NCBI RefSeq assembly: GCF_014642875.1
Contig: NZ_BMJC01000007.1
Coordinates: 62,001-126,000, forward strand
Direction of reading: 5' to 3'
Length of the DNA stretch: 64,000 nucleotides
Source of the DNA: Puia dinghuensis
Lineage (GTDB): Bacteria > Bacteroidota > Bacteroidia > Chitinophagales > Chitinophagaceae
The translations under genes and the position numbers were made by a program. Below, piece after piece: positions 8,941 to 17,043 of the stretch; within the stretch, counting starts at the first letter, position 1, and each line of letters begins with the position of its first letter. A model generated the notes under the pieces. That model searched no databases and was not told where the DNA came from. It was given only the letters and a program-made list of their open reading frames with translations.

Positions 8941-10230
8941 ATGAAAAGAAGATCGGTGTTCTTTCTCATATTCTTCTCCCTTACCGCAATGGCGGCACGA
9001 TCACAAAGCTTTTATGATGTCAGATGGACAGGAGGCTCGATCAGTTATTATGGGTTCCTTATTTTCTATAGTGACAATGACGCCATCATGCGGATCAGGT
9101 ACCTCGATCGGAATGGAAAGTATAAGGTGGCGGAATATAAATGCACGGGCAAACAGGGGGAAACGGAAGATCATATCAGATATTATTTTCTTGGCGGACA
9201 GGATGCAAGGGTCGTCTACGGTCCCACCGATTATGGGTATTCAGCCGATAATTTCCTGTTCTATAACGTGAATTCGGAGGGGCATTTCGATAAATTATAC
9301 ACCTATGACGGCAACGACCTGAAAAGCGATGACCTGGCCAGCCATCTCAAGGAAGCAACCTGGCGAAAGATGGACCCATCCGAACTTACGGCGGACTACG
9401 TGTACAATTATTTCGACAAAACGGAAAGATACTATACCATTCTCACCACGCTGGGCAATCCACATTATGTAAGTCCGCGTACTGATGTCACCCTCCACCT
9501 GATCATTATGGCCAATACCCGCGATAACAGCATCGGAAGGGGATGTGAGGTCGATCGCAGGGCTTTAAAGATCGAGTTTGAGAATATAGCATCGGCGCTG
9601 AATATACCGATAGATGAAAAGATCTACTCCGAACAGGACTTTACGAAGACCAACCTGCTGAATGCGATCAATGACCTGCATCCCGGCAGCAATGACATCG
9701 TCGTCTTTTATTACCGCGGGCATGGGTTCAGGTGGAACGATCAGCAAAGCAGCTGGCCCCAGATGTCCCTGAATTATTCGGAATTCCAAGCCAAAGAAAG
9801 TTTCCCCATCGAAAACGTCTACACGAGTATCGTTCAAAAGGGGGCCAGGTTGAATCTGATCTTCGGCGATCTGTGTAATAGTAATATTGGCCTCAACTAT
9901 CGCGAGGTGAGCGATCAAAGCGCCACAGCCTTTCAATCCGCTTTCTATCCGGACATGCAAAAGCTGCACAAATTATTCATCGATTCGAAAGGAAACCTCT
10001 TGTCTACGGCGGCACGACCCACGGAAGTGTCCTGGGTGAATCCTTATGATGGGGGCTTTTATACCAGCAGTTTCCTGGAATCCCTACACAAAGAGGTGAG
10101 TGCCATGTCGGGCAACGGAGATTGGGACGAGCTGGTCAATTCCACGATAGACAAAGCTTTCTACAAATCCACGACCGGTTGCGGCACTTGCAGCGCACAA
10201 CATGGGATCAAGTATGTCAGCATCAACTAG
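8941..10230 (+). CDS. Secreted caspase-like (C14) peptidase
   Basis: The 429-aa product has a signal peptide ending A-A-R-S-Q-S. An N-terminal domain (about 25-180) of unknown function is rich in Tyr and Asp. The C-terminal caspase/metacaspase fold begins TLHLIIMANTRDNSIGRGCEVD. The catalytic pair is probably H261 in VVFYYRGHGFRW and C312 in LIFGDLCNSNIG, the classic spacing of clan CD p20 subunits. The C-terminus TTGCGTCSAQHG contains three closely spaced residues that could form a disulfide or metal site. Most bacterial caspase homologues are cytoplasmic; this one is predicted to be exported. It is monocistronic, and it converges on the helical 458-aa gene, ending 10 bp from that gene's stop. 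Confidence 0.82.
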   Translation: MKRRSVFFLIFFSLTAMAARSQSFYDVRWTGGSISYYGFLIFYSDNDAIMRIRYLDRNGKYKVAEYKCTGKQGETEDHIRYYFLGGQDARVVYGPTDYGYSADNFLFYNVNSEGHFDKLYTYDGNDLKSDDLASHLKEATWRKMDPSELTADYVYNYFDKTERYYTILTTLGNPHYVSPRTDVTLHLIIMANTRDNSIGRGCEVDRRALKIEFENIASALNIPIDEKIYSEQDFTKTNLLNAINDLHPGSNDIVVFYYRGHGFRWNDQQSSWPQMSLNYSEFQAKESFPIENVYTSIVQKGARLNLIFGDLCNSNIGLNYREVSDQSATAFQSAFYPDMQKLHKLFIDSKGNLLSTAARPTEVSWVNPYDGGFYTSSFLESLHKEVSAMSGNGDWDELVNSTIDKAFYKSTTGCGTCSAQHGIKYVSIN

Positions 10231-10240
10231 AGCGCCCCCT

Positions 10241-11617
10241 TTAGCTCCGGACCCGGATCTCCTCCGGCTTGAGGTAGGGTGTGTAGTTCAACTGCGTATT
10301 GGCGAAGACGATCTCGCCGTCGGGGGAGAAGACGAGGCAATTCAGTTCGGTGCCGGCGCTGTGGCGGATGACGGCGCTGGACCAGAGGCGCTGGCTGACT
10401 TTGTTGCTGCCTTTGGATATGGCGGAGAGTTTTACGATGTAGGTATGCCCGCTCTTTAGCAGCGCGATGAGGCGTTCGGCCCGCAGCAGCGTCGTCAGGG
10501 GTGTTGCCTGGGTGGCGGTATCCACGGTGGCCAGCATTGCTTGCAGTTGGACGAAGGCGCTGTTCAGTGCATTCAAGGCGTTGAGGCAGGCGGAGAGCTG
10601 GTCCAGCTGCCGCTGTAGTGCTACCTTTTTGGTTGCGTCGGTTTCCGTGGCAAGCGCAATAGAGAGTTGGCTGATCTTATCATTCACCTTTATTAACAGC
10701 CCGGCGGCCGTGTTGTACTGCACCAGCACTTTTTCCAGCAGGGACATAAACGCGGATGCGAGGCTCTCGGTTTGCCCGATGGCGTTTGCGGGAAACATGG
10801 CGGGATGCCAGAGCTTCCAGCCGATGGGGATAGCTTTTTTGAATTCGGCCGCCAACGCGACGTCTTCGACGGGGAGATCGAAATTGTTATAGCTGGTGTT
10901 GACGCGAAACAGGGAGGCGAGGCTCATCACCGTTTGTATAATGGCTTGCCCTGCGTAGGCGATCGTTATGGGGTTTGCACCCAGTGCACCCAGGCCCGCT
11001 GCCGGCGCCAAAGAGGGTGTGAAGGGGATGGCAGGAAGGCTCTCGAGATCGAACTTTTTTGCCATGTCGGGGGCTTCCGGCGCCACAGTCGTCGCGGTGG
11101 CTGCTGCCGCTACCAGGGCGTCGAGCAATTGATTGATGTTGGTATTGGCGGCTTCAAACTGTTTGTCAAGGGTGAATAGCTGGCTACTCAGCCCTACATA
11201 TAACTCGATGACGGGAAGATCGGTGGCGTTGTAGAGTGCGAGGCGGATATCGGTCTTATTTTGAAAGAAAGGGTCGTTCTTCAGCGCCTCACCCAGAGCA
11301 GCAACCGCAGTGCCGAGGGATTTGCGGGCGAGGATGCGGCTTTCGATAAATGTTCCATCGCTGGTGATATTGCCGGCCAATGTGGTAACGTTCGGTGGTT
11401 GCAGCAGGTCGCGCTGCGCCTCGGCCGTGGCCTTGCTTGCTTCTGCGATGGCTTTTTGCGAATCCGCCTGTCCTTTGGTGATGTCCGTCCGCAACCTGGC
11501 CATGGCGGCCTGTTTTTCCAGTTCGAGCTCTTCGGGACCCTTTGTGCGACCGGTGTCGTTGGTGCCAGTGTTACCGGAAACAGTGTTGGCGGCGTTGTTG
11601 GAAACGTTATCGGGCAT
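10241..11617 (-). CDS. Uncharacterised helical protein with coiled coil
   Basis: The family is not recognised. The 458-aa protein has a polar Asn/Thr/Gly-rich start, a charged coiled-coil stretch (about 28-72, Glu/Lys/Ala/Gln heptads), a long Ala-rich helical body, one central hydrophobic stretch near 240-262 (GANPITIAYAGQAIIQTVMSLASLF), more heptad helices (DATKKVALQRQLDQLSACLNAL) and a short beta-like C-terminus (LNCLVFSPDGEIVFAN). There is no signal peptide. A long helical bundle with one buried hydrophobic hairpin recalls alpha-pore-forming toxins, but that is only a shape argument. The start is 71 bp from the divergent lipoprotein gene, so the two may share a promoter region. Confidence 0.65.
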   Translation of the reverse strand: MPDNVSNNAANTVSGNTGTNDTGRTKGPEELELEKQAAMARLRTDITKGQADSQKAIAEASKATAEAQRDLLQPPNVTTLAGNITSDGTFIESRILARKSLGTAVAALGEALKNDPFFQNKTDIRLALYNATDLPVIELYVGLSSQLFTLDKQFEAANTNINQLLDALVAAAATATTVAPEAPDMAKKFDLESLPAIPFTPSLAPAAGLGALGANPITIAYAGQAIIQTVMSLASLFRVNTSYNNFDLPVEDVALAAEFKKAIPIGWKLWHPAMFPANAIGQTESLASAFMSLLEKVLVQYNTAAGLLIKVNDKISQLSIALATETDATKKVALQRQLDQLSACLNALNALNSAFVQLQAMLATVDTATQATPLTTLLRAERLIALLKSGHTYIVKLSAISKGSNKVSQRLWSSAVIRHSAGTELNCLVFSPDGEIVFANTQLNYTPYLKPEEIRVRS

Positions 11618-11688
11618 AAGAAAGGTTGTCCATAAAGGTAAGCTGATTTATGCTAATTTTGGAGCCAACCTAAACCTCTATTCCTGAT

Positions 11689-12639
11689 ATGCTCCCCTTT
11701 ATCAGATCTGGCCTGTGGTGCCTGTCCCTATGTCTGGTGCTTAGCGGCTGCGCCGTGCTGACGGACAGCCAGGTGAAGAACATCAACGCTTTCGCCACCA
11801 CGACAAAGGCCTACTCCGCTTTTCCATCCGCCGTCGTGAAGCAATATGCCGACCTGCACCGAAGGGTCGAGCTGCTGGATGCTACCGGCCAGCCCGATAC
11901 CGCGCTGGTGTTCTCTCAATTAGAGCGGGCCCGGGCGACGTATAACAGCAATATCGACATGGCCGGGAAATTCGATCTGTCCCTTCAGCTGTTGCAGCAG
12001 TATGGGTCGCTGCTGGCGCAATTGAGCAGCCCGGACTTTGTGTCGGATCTCAGCGGACCCACCACCGACCTGGGCGGGAATCTCGATCATGTCATTGCAC
12101 TGTACAATAAGAAAGTACATCCGGCCCTGCCTGTCAGCCTGGGCAGCGACCTCTCCAAACTGATCCTGCTTGCCGGTGAGAAGCTGACGAAAAGAAAACA
12201 GACGAAGGCGTTGAAGCAATTTGTGCTGGCAGCGGATACCCTCGTTCAGGCGACGGCGAAGAACCTGGCCGATGCGCTGGATGTGGGTATGCAGCAGCTG
12301 CTGAGTATCGATCGCGACCGGTGGACGCGGGATGCCCGGAGTATGATCGCTTCGGAGATGAATGGCGCCCCCAGGGGGATGACGTTGCGCAAATACCAGG
12401 GCCTCCAATTCTATTATGACGGCGTCAGCGACTGGCAGAGTGCAGAAGACCTGCGCAGCCAGGTGATGAAGGCGGCGGCGAGCCTCGCGCAGGCGCATGC
12501 GGCGTTGGTAAAGGCTGTTCGCGAGAAGAAAGATCTTGCGGGGGTGATCGACGAGACGAAGCAGCTGATAACCGATGTACAGCCGTTGGGCCCCATTTTA
12601 TCAAAATATATTCCACTCCCTAAAACCTTCTCTTTATGA
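11689..12639 (+). CDS. Uncharacterised helical lipoprotein
   Basis: The 316-aa product has a clear lipobox (SLCLVLSGC at about 13-21), so it should be acylated and sit in the periplasm or outer membrane. The mature part is almost wholly alpha-helical, with motifs such as TTTKAYSAFPSAVVKQYADLHRR and QFVLAADTLVQATAKNLADAL. I do not recognise the family. Its stop overlaps the start of the next gene by 4 bp (ATGA), which implies translational coupling, and it is divergent from the helical 458-aa gene. The trio may form one envelope-associated assembly; that is inference from gene order. Confidence 0.7.
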   Translation: MLPFIRSGLWCLSLCLVLSGCAVLTDSQVKNINAFATTTKAYSAFPSAVVKQYADLHRRVELLDATGQPDTALVFSQLERARATYNSNIDMAGKFDLSLQLLQQYGSLLAQLSSPDFVSDLSGPTTDLGGNLDHVIALYNKKVHPALPVSLGSDLSKLILLAGEKLTKRKQTKALKQFVLAADTLVQATAKNLADALDVGMQQLLSIDRDRWTRDARSMIASEMNGAPRGMTLRKYQGLQFYYDGVSDWQSAEDLRSQVMKAAASLAQAHAALVKAVREKKDLAGVIDETKQLITDVQPLGPILSKYIPLPKTFSL

Positions 12640-12992
12640 ACACGGAAACCTTGAACGCCCTCAAGCAGGTGAACCTCCAGATACAACAATTACAGGGTGT
12701 GCTCGAAAACGGCACGCTCACTCCGCCGCTTACTCCTCAGGAGGCTGATGCGATCGGGCAGGCCATCGACGACCTTTCAGCGCTGCAGGACACCCTGATC
12801 CATCAGACGCTGCAGGCAATGGTCGATCAGGTAAATGCGACCAACAGTCAGCTACAGACGTTGCTCGCCACCATGCAGACGACGAGCGCGCGGCTGGGAA
12901 AGCTTGCGACGGGAATCCGGCAGGTGTCGGATGTGGTGGGTGCGCTGGCGCAGATCACGACACATGCGATGTCGGTAGGGTTGATTGGGTAG
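12636..12992 (+). CDS. Small helical protein of unknown function
   Basis: A 118-aa protein with no signal peptide. It is nearly all heptad-like helix: LKQVNLQIQQLQGVL, ALQDTLIHQTLQAMVDQVNAT, LQTLLATMQTTSARLGKLATGI. It is probably a coiled-coil partner of the lipoprotein encoded just upstream, whose stop codon it overlaps (ATGA). The last 20 residues are more hydrophobic (VVGALAQITTHAMSVGLIG) and might touch a membrane. The family is not recognised. Confidence 0.65.
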   Translation: MNTETLNALKQVNLQIQQLQGVLENGTLTPPLTPQEADAIGQAIDDLSALQDTLIHQTLQAMVDQVNATNSQLQTLLATMQTTSARLGKLATGIRQVSDVVGALAQITTHAMSVGLIG

Positions 12993-13081
12993 GGGGCTGC
13001 GTCAGGGATCGCAGCGGCAGCCCGGAGCTTTGCGTATGCGAAGCGAGGACTTAAGCGGAGAGCCCGGCCCGAAGGGAGACG

Positions 13082-13468
13082 CTATTGTTCCGCCACATCC
13101 AGCAACGCGGCGCGGATCTCGACGGGCTCGACGTCTTTGAGGACGAAGCCGCGGGCGCCGAGATCGAGCATGCGGGTAATGGTCTTTTGGCTGTCATACA
13201 TCGACAAAGCCAGCACCTTTACGCCGGGATAGTTGGTGCGGAGCCAGGCGGCGGTTTCGTAGCCGTCCATTTCGGGCATGTTGACATCCAGCAGAACGAT
13301 GTCGGGGGCGGGGGTTTGTGTGAGGCGTTCGACGAGCTGCCTGCCGTTGTCGGCCTGCCAGGGCACGACGAATTCGGCGAAGCTGCCGATGAGGGTGGCG
13401 AGTTCGTTGCGGAAGTGGATATGGTCGTCGACTAATACCACGGATATTGCTTTCTTATCTATAGTCAT
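13082..13468 (-). CDS. Receiver-only response regulator (NarL type without its DNA-binding domain)
   Basis: The 128-aa protein is a complete receiver domain: D14-D15, phosphoacceptor D61 in DIVLLDVNMPEMDG, Ser in ALSMYD, Lys in FVLKD. It is very similar in pattern to the full regulators at 2924 and 18210 but stops at LLDVAEQ, exactly where the others continue with a linker and LuxR helix-turn-helix. The downstream DNA does not encode that domain in this frame. The start overlaps the end of the histidine-kinase gene by 4 bp, so the two are coupled. It may work by protein contact or as a phosphate sink, or it may be a fixed truncation. Confidence 0.88.
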   Translation of the reverse strand: MTIDKKAISVVLVDDHIHFRNELATLIGSFAEFVVPWQADNGRQLVERLTQTPAPDIVLLDVNMPEMDGYETAAWLRTNYPGVKVLALSMYDSQKTITRMLDLGARGFVLKDVEPVEIRAALLDVAEQ

Positions 13469-15675
13469 AGCGTAAGGCCTTTTGTCGTTGTAGGAGGTAT
13501 GTTTTCGGCTGTTGAAGGATAGGGTAAATGTATCGCGGCTGTAGTGCCCGCCCCGACGGTGCTGGTGAGCTGGAAGCCGGCACCGATGAGCCTGGCGCGA
13601 TGGTACATGCTTTTGATGCCGAGTCCGTGACCTTCGCCCGGATCACCATGGCCGTTGCCGTTGCCCGGATCGCCCTTGCTACCCTGACCGTTGCCGTTGG
13701 TTCCCGGCGTGTCGAGGGAGTCGAGCGTGCTGTTGCCGTTGGCGCCGCGGGAGTCGAGGGCGCCGCGATCGAAGCCCTGGCCGTCGTCCTGTATCATCAC
13801 CAGTAAGGCCGCGGGATCATAGCTGAGGCTCACGGAGATGGTCTTCGCGTGGGCATGCCGGAGGATGTTGTTGAGCAGCTCCTGAACGATGCGGAAAAGG
13901 ATCAGCTCTTTCTGCTGATCGAACCGATAGGGCTTCCCTTCGACCGAGAATTTTGTTTCATAGGCCTCCGATCGCGCAATGGCGTCGATCTCCCGTTTGA
14001 CGGCAACGTCGAAGCCCACCTCCGTGATATAGTCGGTGTTGAGACGGTGAGAGAGATGGCGGAGATCGTGGATGGCTTTCGAGACGAGGGTCTTGGAATC
14101 CCTGATCTTGTTCGCCAGCACCGTGTTGCCGGCGTCATCCATGGTGGCGATGTGCAGCCTGGCCAGGCTGAGAATTTGACCAATGTTGTCATGGATCTCC
14201 TGGCTTATTTCCTGAAAAGTTTGCTCCTGTATCTCCAGCTTGGAGCTGAGGATCTCATGTTGAAACTCCCGGTGCATTCGGTTGATCCGATCCTGCATCT
14301 CGGACTCGCGGCGGTGGTCTTCCTGTTGCTCCCACCGGAATCGCTGGACCAGCAGCCAGGCCAGCAGAAAAGCTTCGATGAAGATGGCCAGTGATACATA
14401 GCTGATCTCCCCGATGTGGGGCAGCACGCCGGTGTGGATATACACCAGCTCGAGGTTGATCAGCACAAACCAGATGAAATAAGCAGTGACGAAATAATAT
14501 CCCAGGCGGTTACCCCGCCGCCCCGTTCGGATGCCGATGGTGATCGCCAGGACGAAGATGGCCACCGCCAGCACCTGGTTGGCGATGTAAACAGGCATCA
14601 GGGGAAGGCTGGGAAGAAGGGCTGCGTACAATAACAATAAGCCGCAGGCGGTGAGGGAGAAGGTGTACAGGGGCCGATCGTAGCGCTTCACCTCCAGAAA
14701 TGAAAGACAGTAGATGATCAGCGCGGGCATGTCCAGCACCGGGATGAGGCGATACCAAAACATGAGATCGATGTCCGGGAAGAAATAGACGGCAAAACCT
14801 TCCATCACCAGCGCCGAGCTGAGGATATAAAAGAAGACGAGGATGGAATAGTAGAGATAATACCATCGCCGGAACAAAAAGAAGAGGAAGATATTGATGG
14901 CAATCGCAAACAGCAGCAGCCCTGTATAGATGCCGTAGATGAGTTTCTGGCGGCTGGCCTTCAGGAAGAAGCTGCTTTTCTCCCATAGGGATACCGGGAT
15001 GGCGTGGGCATAGGGTTGCATGCGGAGGTAGTAGTCGTGCCGGCCGCTGAGGATGGGGAAGACCTGGGAGGCGTTGATGACGAGCTTGTGGTCGAGGGGT
15101 ACGTGGAAGCCTGAGTGGTAGACGGTCCACCCTCCGGCCCCGGCCGCCGGGGGGCCTGCCTGCCGGGTGGGGTCGCCTGCCTGCCGGTTGGTGTCGCCGG
15201 TGTTGGTGTCGCCGGTGTTGGAGCCGCCGGTGGTGGTGTCGCCGGTGGTGGAGCCGCGGCCCGGGGGGATGACGGCCCCTGGGGGGGGTATGCTTTTGGC
15301 GGAATCCATGTTTTGTATATACAAATCGGCCTCCGGGATGAAAGCATGGTTCAGTTCGAGCAGGAGACTGTCGGCGGTGGGGTTGTCGATGGTGAAGCGG
15401 AGCCAGATGATGGAATTGGTGAAGCCGAAATGAAGGACGGATTGCTGCGAGGGGGTGAAGCTTTTTTGGAAGGCCGGGGTACTTACTTGCATGTAAGTAA
15501 GGGCGCCCGTCTTATCCTCGAGGATCGAGACCTGTCTGCCTATATTCGCGTGTTGGGAGCCCGGAGTCCAGGAAATGACTTGGGCGGGAGTGGCGTCCGT
15601 GGTCGGGTTGCCGGGCTGGCCGGTGGCCGGGCAAGCATAGGTGGCAATCAGGAGTAGTAAGAGAGTTTTCTTCAT
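13465..15675 (-). CDS. 7TMR-DISM histidine kinase (HisKA_3 type)
   Basis: The 736-aa protein has a signal peptide, an extracellular 7TMR-DISMED2 domain (about 30-225), seven transmembrane helices (about 245-445), a coiled coil, a HisKA_3 dimerisation domain with likely phospho-acceptor H495 in ISQEIHDNIGQIL, and an HATPase domain with ELLNNILRHAHA, DDGQGF and GHGLGIKSM. Two low-complexity inserts stand out: a Thr/Gly/Asp/Asn-rich stretch inside the extracellular domain, encoded by 15-bp repeats, and about 45 residues rich in Gly/Asn/Asp between DDGQGF and GLG, inside the ATP lid. It is third in a probable four-gene minus-strand operon, 11 bp after the membrane-protein gene. Its natural partner is the coupled receiver, possibly also the NarL regulator at 18210. 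Confidence 0.88.
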   Translation of the reverse strand: MKKTLLLLLIATYACPATGQPGNPTTDATPAQVISWTPGSQHANIGRQVSILEDKTGALTYMQVSTPAFQKSFTPSQQSVLHFGFTNSIIWLRFTIDNPTADSLLLELNHAFIPEADLYIQNMDSAKSIPPPGAVIPPGRGSTTGDTTTGGSNTGDTNTGDTNRQAGDPTRQAGPPAAGAGGWTVYHSGFHVPLDHKLVINASQVFPILSGRHDYYLRMQPYAHAIPVSLWEKSSFFLKASRQKLIYGIYTGLLLFAIAINIFLFFLFRRWYYLYYSILVFFYILSSALVMEGFAVYFFPDIDLMFWYRLIPVLDMPALIIYCLSFLEVKRYDRPLYTFSLTACGLLLLYAALLPSLPLMPVYIANQVLAVAIFVLAITIGIRTGRRGNRLGYYFVTAYFIWFVLINLELVYIHTGVLPHIGEISYVSLAIFIEAFLLAWLLVQRFRWEQQEDHRRESEMQDRINRMHREFQHEILSSKLEIQEQTFQEISQEIHDNIGQILSLARLHIATMDDAGNTVLANKIRDSKTLVSKAIHDLRHLSHRLNTDYITEVGFDVAVKREIDAIARSEAYETKFSVEGKPYRFDQQKELILFRIVQELLNNILRHAHAKTISVSLSYDPAALLVMIQDDGQGFDRGALDSRGANGNSTLDSLDTPGTNGNGQGSKGDPGNGNGHGDPGEGHGLGIKSMYHRARLIGAGFQLTSTVGAGTTAAIHLPYPSTAENIPPTTTKGLTL
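15190..15257. repeat. 15-bp tandem repeat inside the 7TMR kinase gene
   Basis: About 4.5 copies of a unit like GGTGTCGCCGGTGTT, alternating with GGAGCCGCCGGTGGT. Fifteen bases is five codons, so copy-number change keeps the frame; on the coding strand it gives Thr-Gly-Asp-Thr-rich peptides. Confidence 0.85.
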
Positions 15676-15686
15676 GTTCGTAGCAG

Positions 15687-16910
15687 CTACTTATATTCTT
15701 CCGACAGGCTGAAGGTAGTAGGGATATCCATGAGAAATGCCATGGCGATGAACCATATCCAGCAATATACACTAAAAGGGATGTACCCCAAATACCCCAG
15801 AAGTGGCATTTCGAAGATATGCATCTGGTTGACGTAAGGTATGCAATAGTGCCAGTATGCGGGGTTGAACCCGCTGGCTTCGCCGTTGGCCAGGTGCTTC
15901 ACGCTGAGCCAGTTGGCGCCCTCGAGGACAAACCCCTGGAAGAGGAAGGTAGGTGCGAACACCAGCAGGAAGGACCAGTCGCCCCGTTGTTTTATCGAGA
16001 TGAAAGGAGTCCAGATGCCCAGCATTCCAAGCCCGATAGCCAGGATAATCAGGGGGGAAAGCCAGACGATGAAGAACAGATCGTTGGGATAGAAGGCGCT
16101 TGCCACCAGGCCGGCCAATGCGACGATCAATATCGTCATACGCACCCACAAGGGCCAAACCACCTTGGGACCGAATTTGTATTTCACCGCCAGCCCGGGA
16201 AAGGTGCAGAGCAGCTGGTACCATTCGAAAGCCATCGGGATAAAGGCGGAAGAGCCCAGCACGGCATAGATGAGGAATTTGTCATGATGGAGGAGTCCCG
16301 AGAATGGATAGTACCAGTTGAGCCGGATGAAGAAATTGAAATATTCGAAGAGGAGCCAGCCTGAGACGGAGAGGACGCCCATGGCGATGAGTTCGGTGGT
16401 GGCCGTCGCGGCAAGCGACCGGCCGGCGTTGCGGTAGTAGACGATGCCATCCAAAACCAAAACAAATCCCCACCAGAGGGGGAGCAGGGACCAGTCGTTG
16501 AGCCAGACGGGCCTTTGCAGGTGGAGAGTGGTGAAGACGACGGTACCGGCGAAAGCGATGCCTCCGATGTAGAACCAGGAGGGCAGGGTGGCGCGGGCCT
16601 TTCTTTTTGCCGCCCTGGCGATGGGGGGCGGTTTTTTGAAACCAAAGAGCCGGGGAACGATCAACAACAGCATCGTTGCGATGAAGAGCACGGAGATACC
16701 AACGGTCATGATCAGGGTAGGAGCGGGTTTCACATCGCCAGGGGTAGTGGCGGGGAAGTTGAAGAATTTATCCGGGATACCACCGTCTTTGAAGTAGACG
16801 GCGATATAGGGACCGAACAACAGGGCCAGCAGCAGGCCAATAAGGCAGAGGACCCGCTGCTGGAGGGTTAGTTTGTGGGCGCCAACGTAAGAGAGGGTGG
16901 TTGTAGACAT
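15687..16910 (-). CDS. Polytopic membrane protein of unknown function
   Basis: The 407-aa protein has about ten hydrophobic segments, beginning VLCLIGLLLALLFGPYIAVYF and ending LGYIPFSVYCWIWFIAMAFLM. Aromatic, Gly- and Pro-rich loops such as HIFEMPLLGYLGYIPF recall the carotenoid/lycopene-cyclase-like membrane proteins of Bacteroidota, but no active-site pattern is clear enough for that call. It is second in the four-gene operon, between the 374-aa unknown and the 7TMR kinase, which suggests a link to the signal that the kinase reads. The final residues (TFSLSEEYK) are cytoplasmic by the positive-inside rule only weakly. Confidence 0.7.
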   Translation of the reverse strand: MSTTTLSYVGAHKLTLQQRVLCLIGLLLALLFGPYIAVYFKDGGIPDKFFNFPATTPGDVKPAPTLIMTVGISVLFIATMLLLIVPRLFGFKKPPPIARAAKRKARATLPSWFYIGGIAFAGTVVFTTLHLQRPVWLNDWSLLPLWWGFVLVLDGIVYYRNAGRSLAATATTELIAMGVLSVSGWLLFEYFNFFIRLNWYYPFSGLLHHDKFLIYAVLGSSAFIPMAFEWYQLLCTFPGLAVKYKFGPKVVWPLWVRMTILIVALAGLVASAFYPNDLFFIVWLSPLIILAIGLGMLGIWTPFISIKQRGDWSFLLVFAPTFLFQGFVLEGANWLSVKHLANGEASGFNPAYWHYCIPYVNQMHIFEMPLLGYLGYIPFSVYCWIWFIAMAFLMDIPTTFSLSEEYK

Positions 16911-16940
16911 GGTTCAGGTGATTGGGTGTTCAGGTTGTTG

Positions 16941-16976
16941 GATCGATTCGGGTGATCGGATCGATTCGGGTGATCG
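16941..16976. repeat. Two 18-bp direct repeats plus degenerate copies
   Basis: Two exact copies of GATCGATTCGGGTGATCG lie head to tail, followed by looser copies (GATGTTCGGGTGTT) up to about 17000. They sit in the 133-bp gap between the 374-aa gene and the membrane-protein gene, in their shared transcript. Confidence 0.8.
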
Positions 16977-17043
16977 GATGTTCGGGTGTTTTGGTGCTTG
17001 TGTGTTCAGATGAGGGTGTCCGGCGGCCCTGTTAGGGGCCCTG

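Noticed and set aside
10241-11617. Calling the helical protein a pore-forming toxin
   Set aside because: Only general shape supports it; no family motif is visible.
12993-13081. Structured RNA after the 118-aa gene
   Set aside because: GC-rich with several short inverted repeats, but no run of Ts and no recognisable RNA family.
15687-16910. Lycopene cyclase
   Set aside because: Aromatic loops are reminiscent, but no catalytic motif or carotenoid gene neighbours are present.
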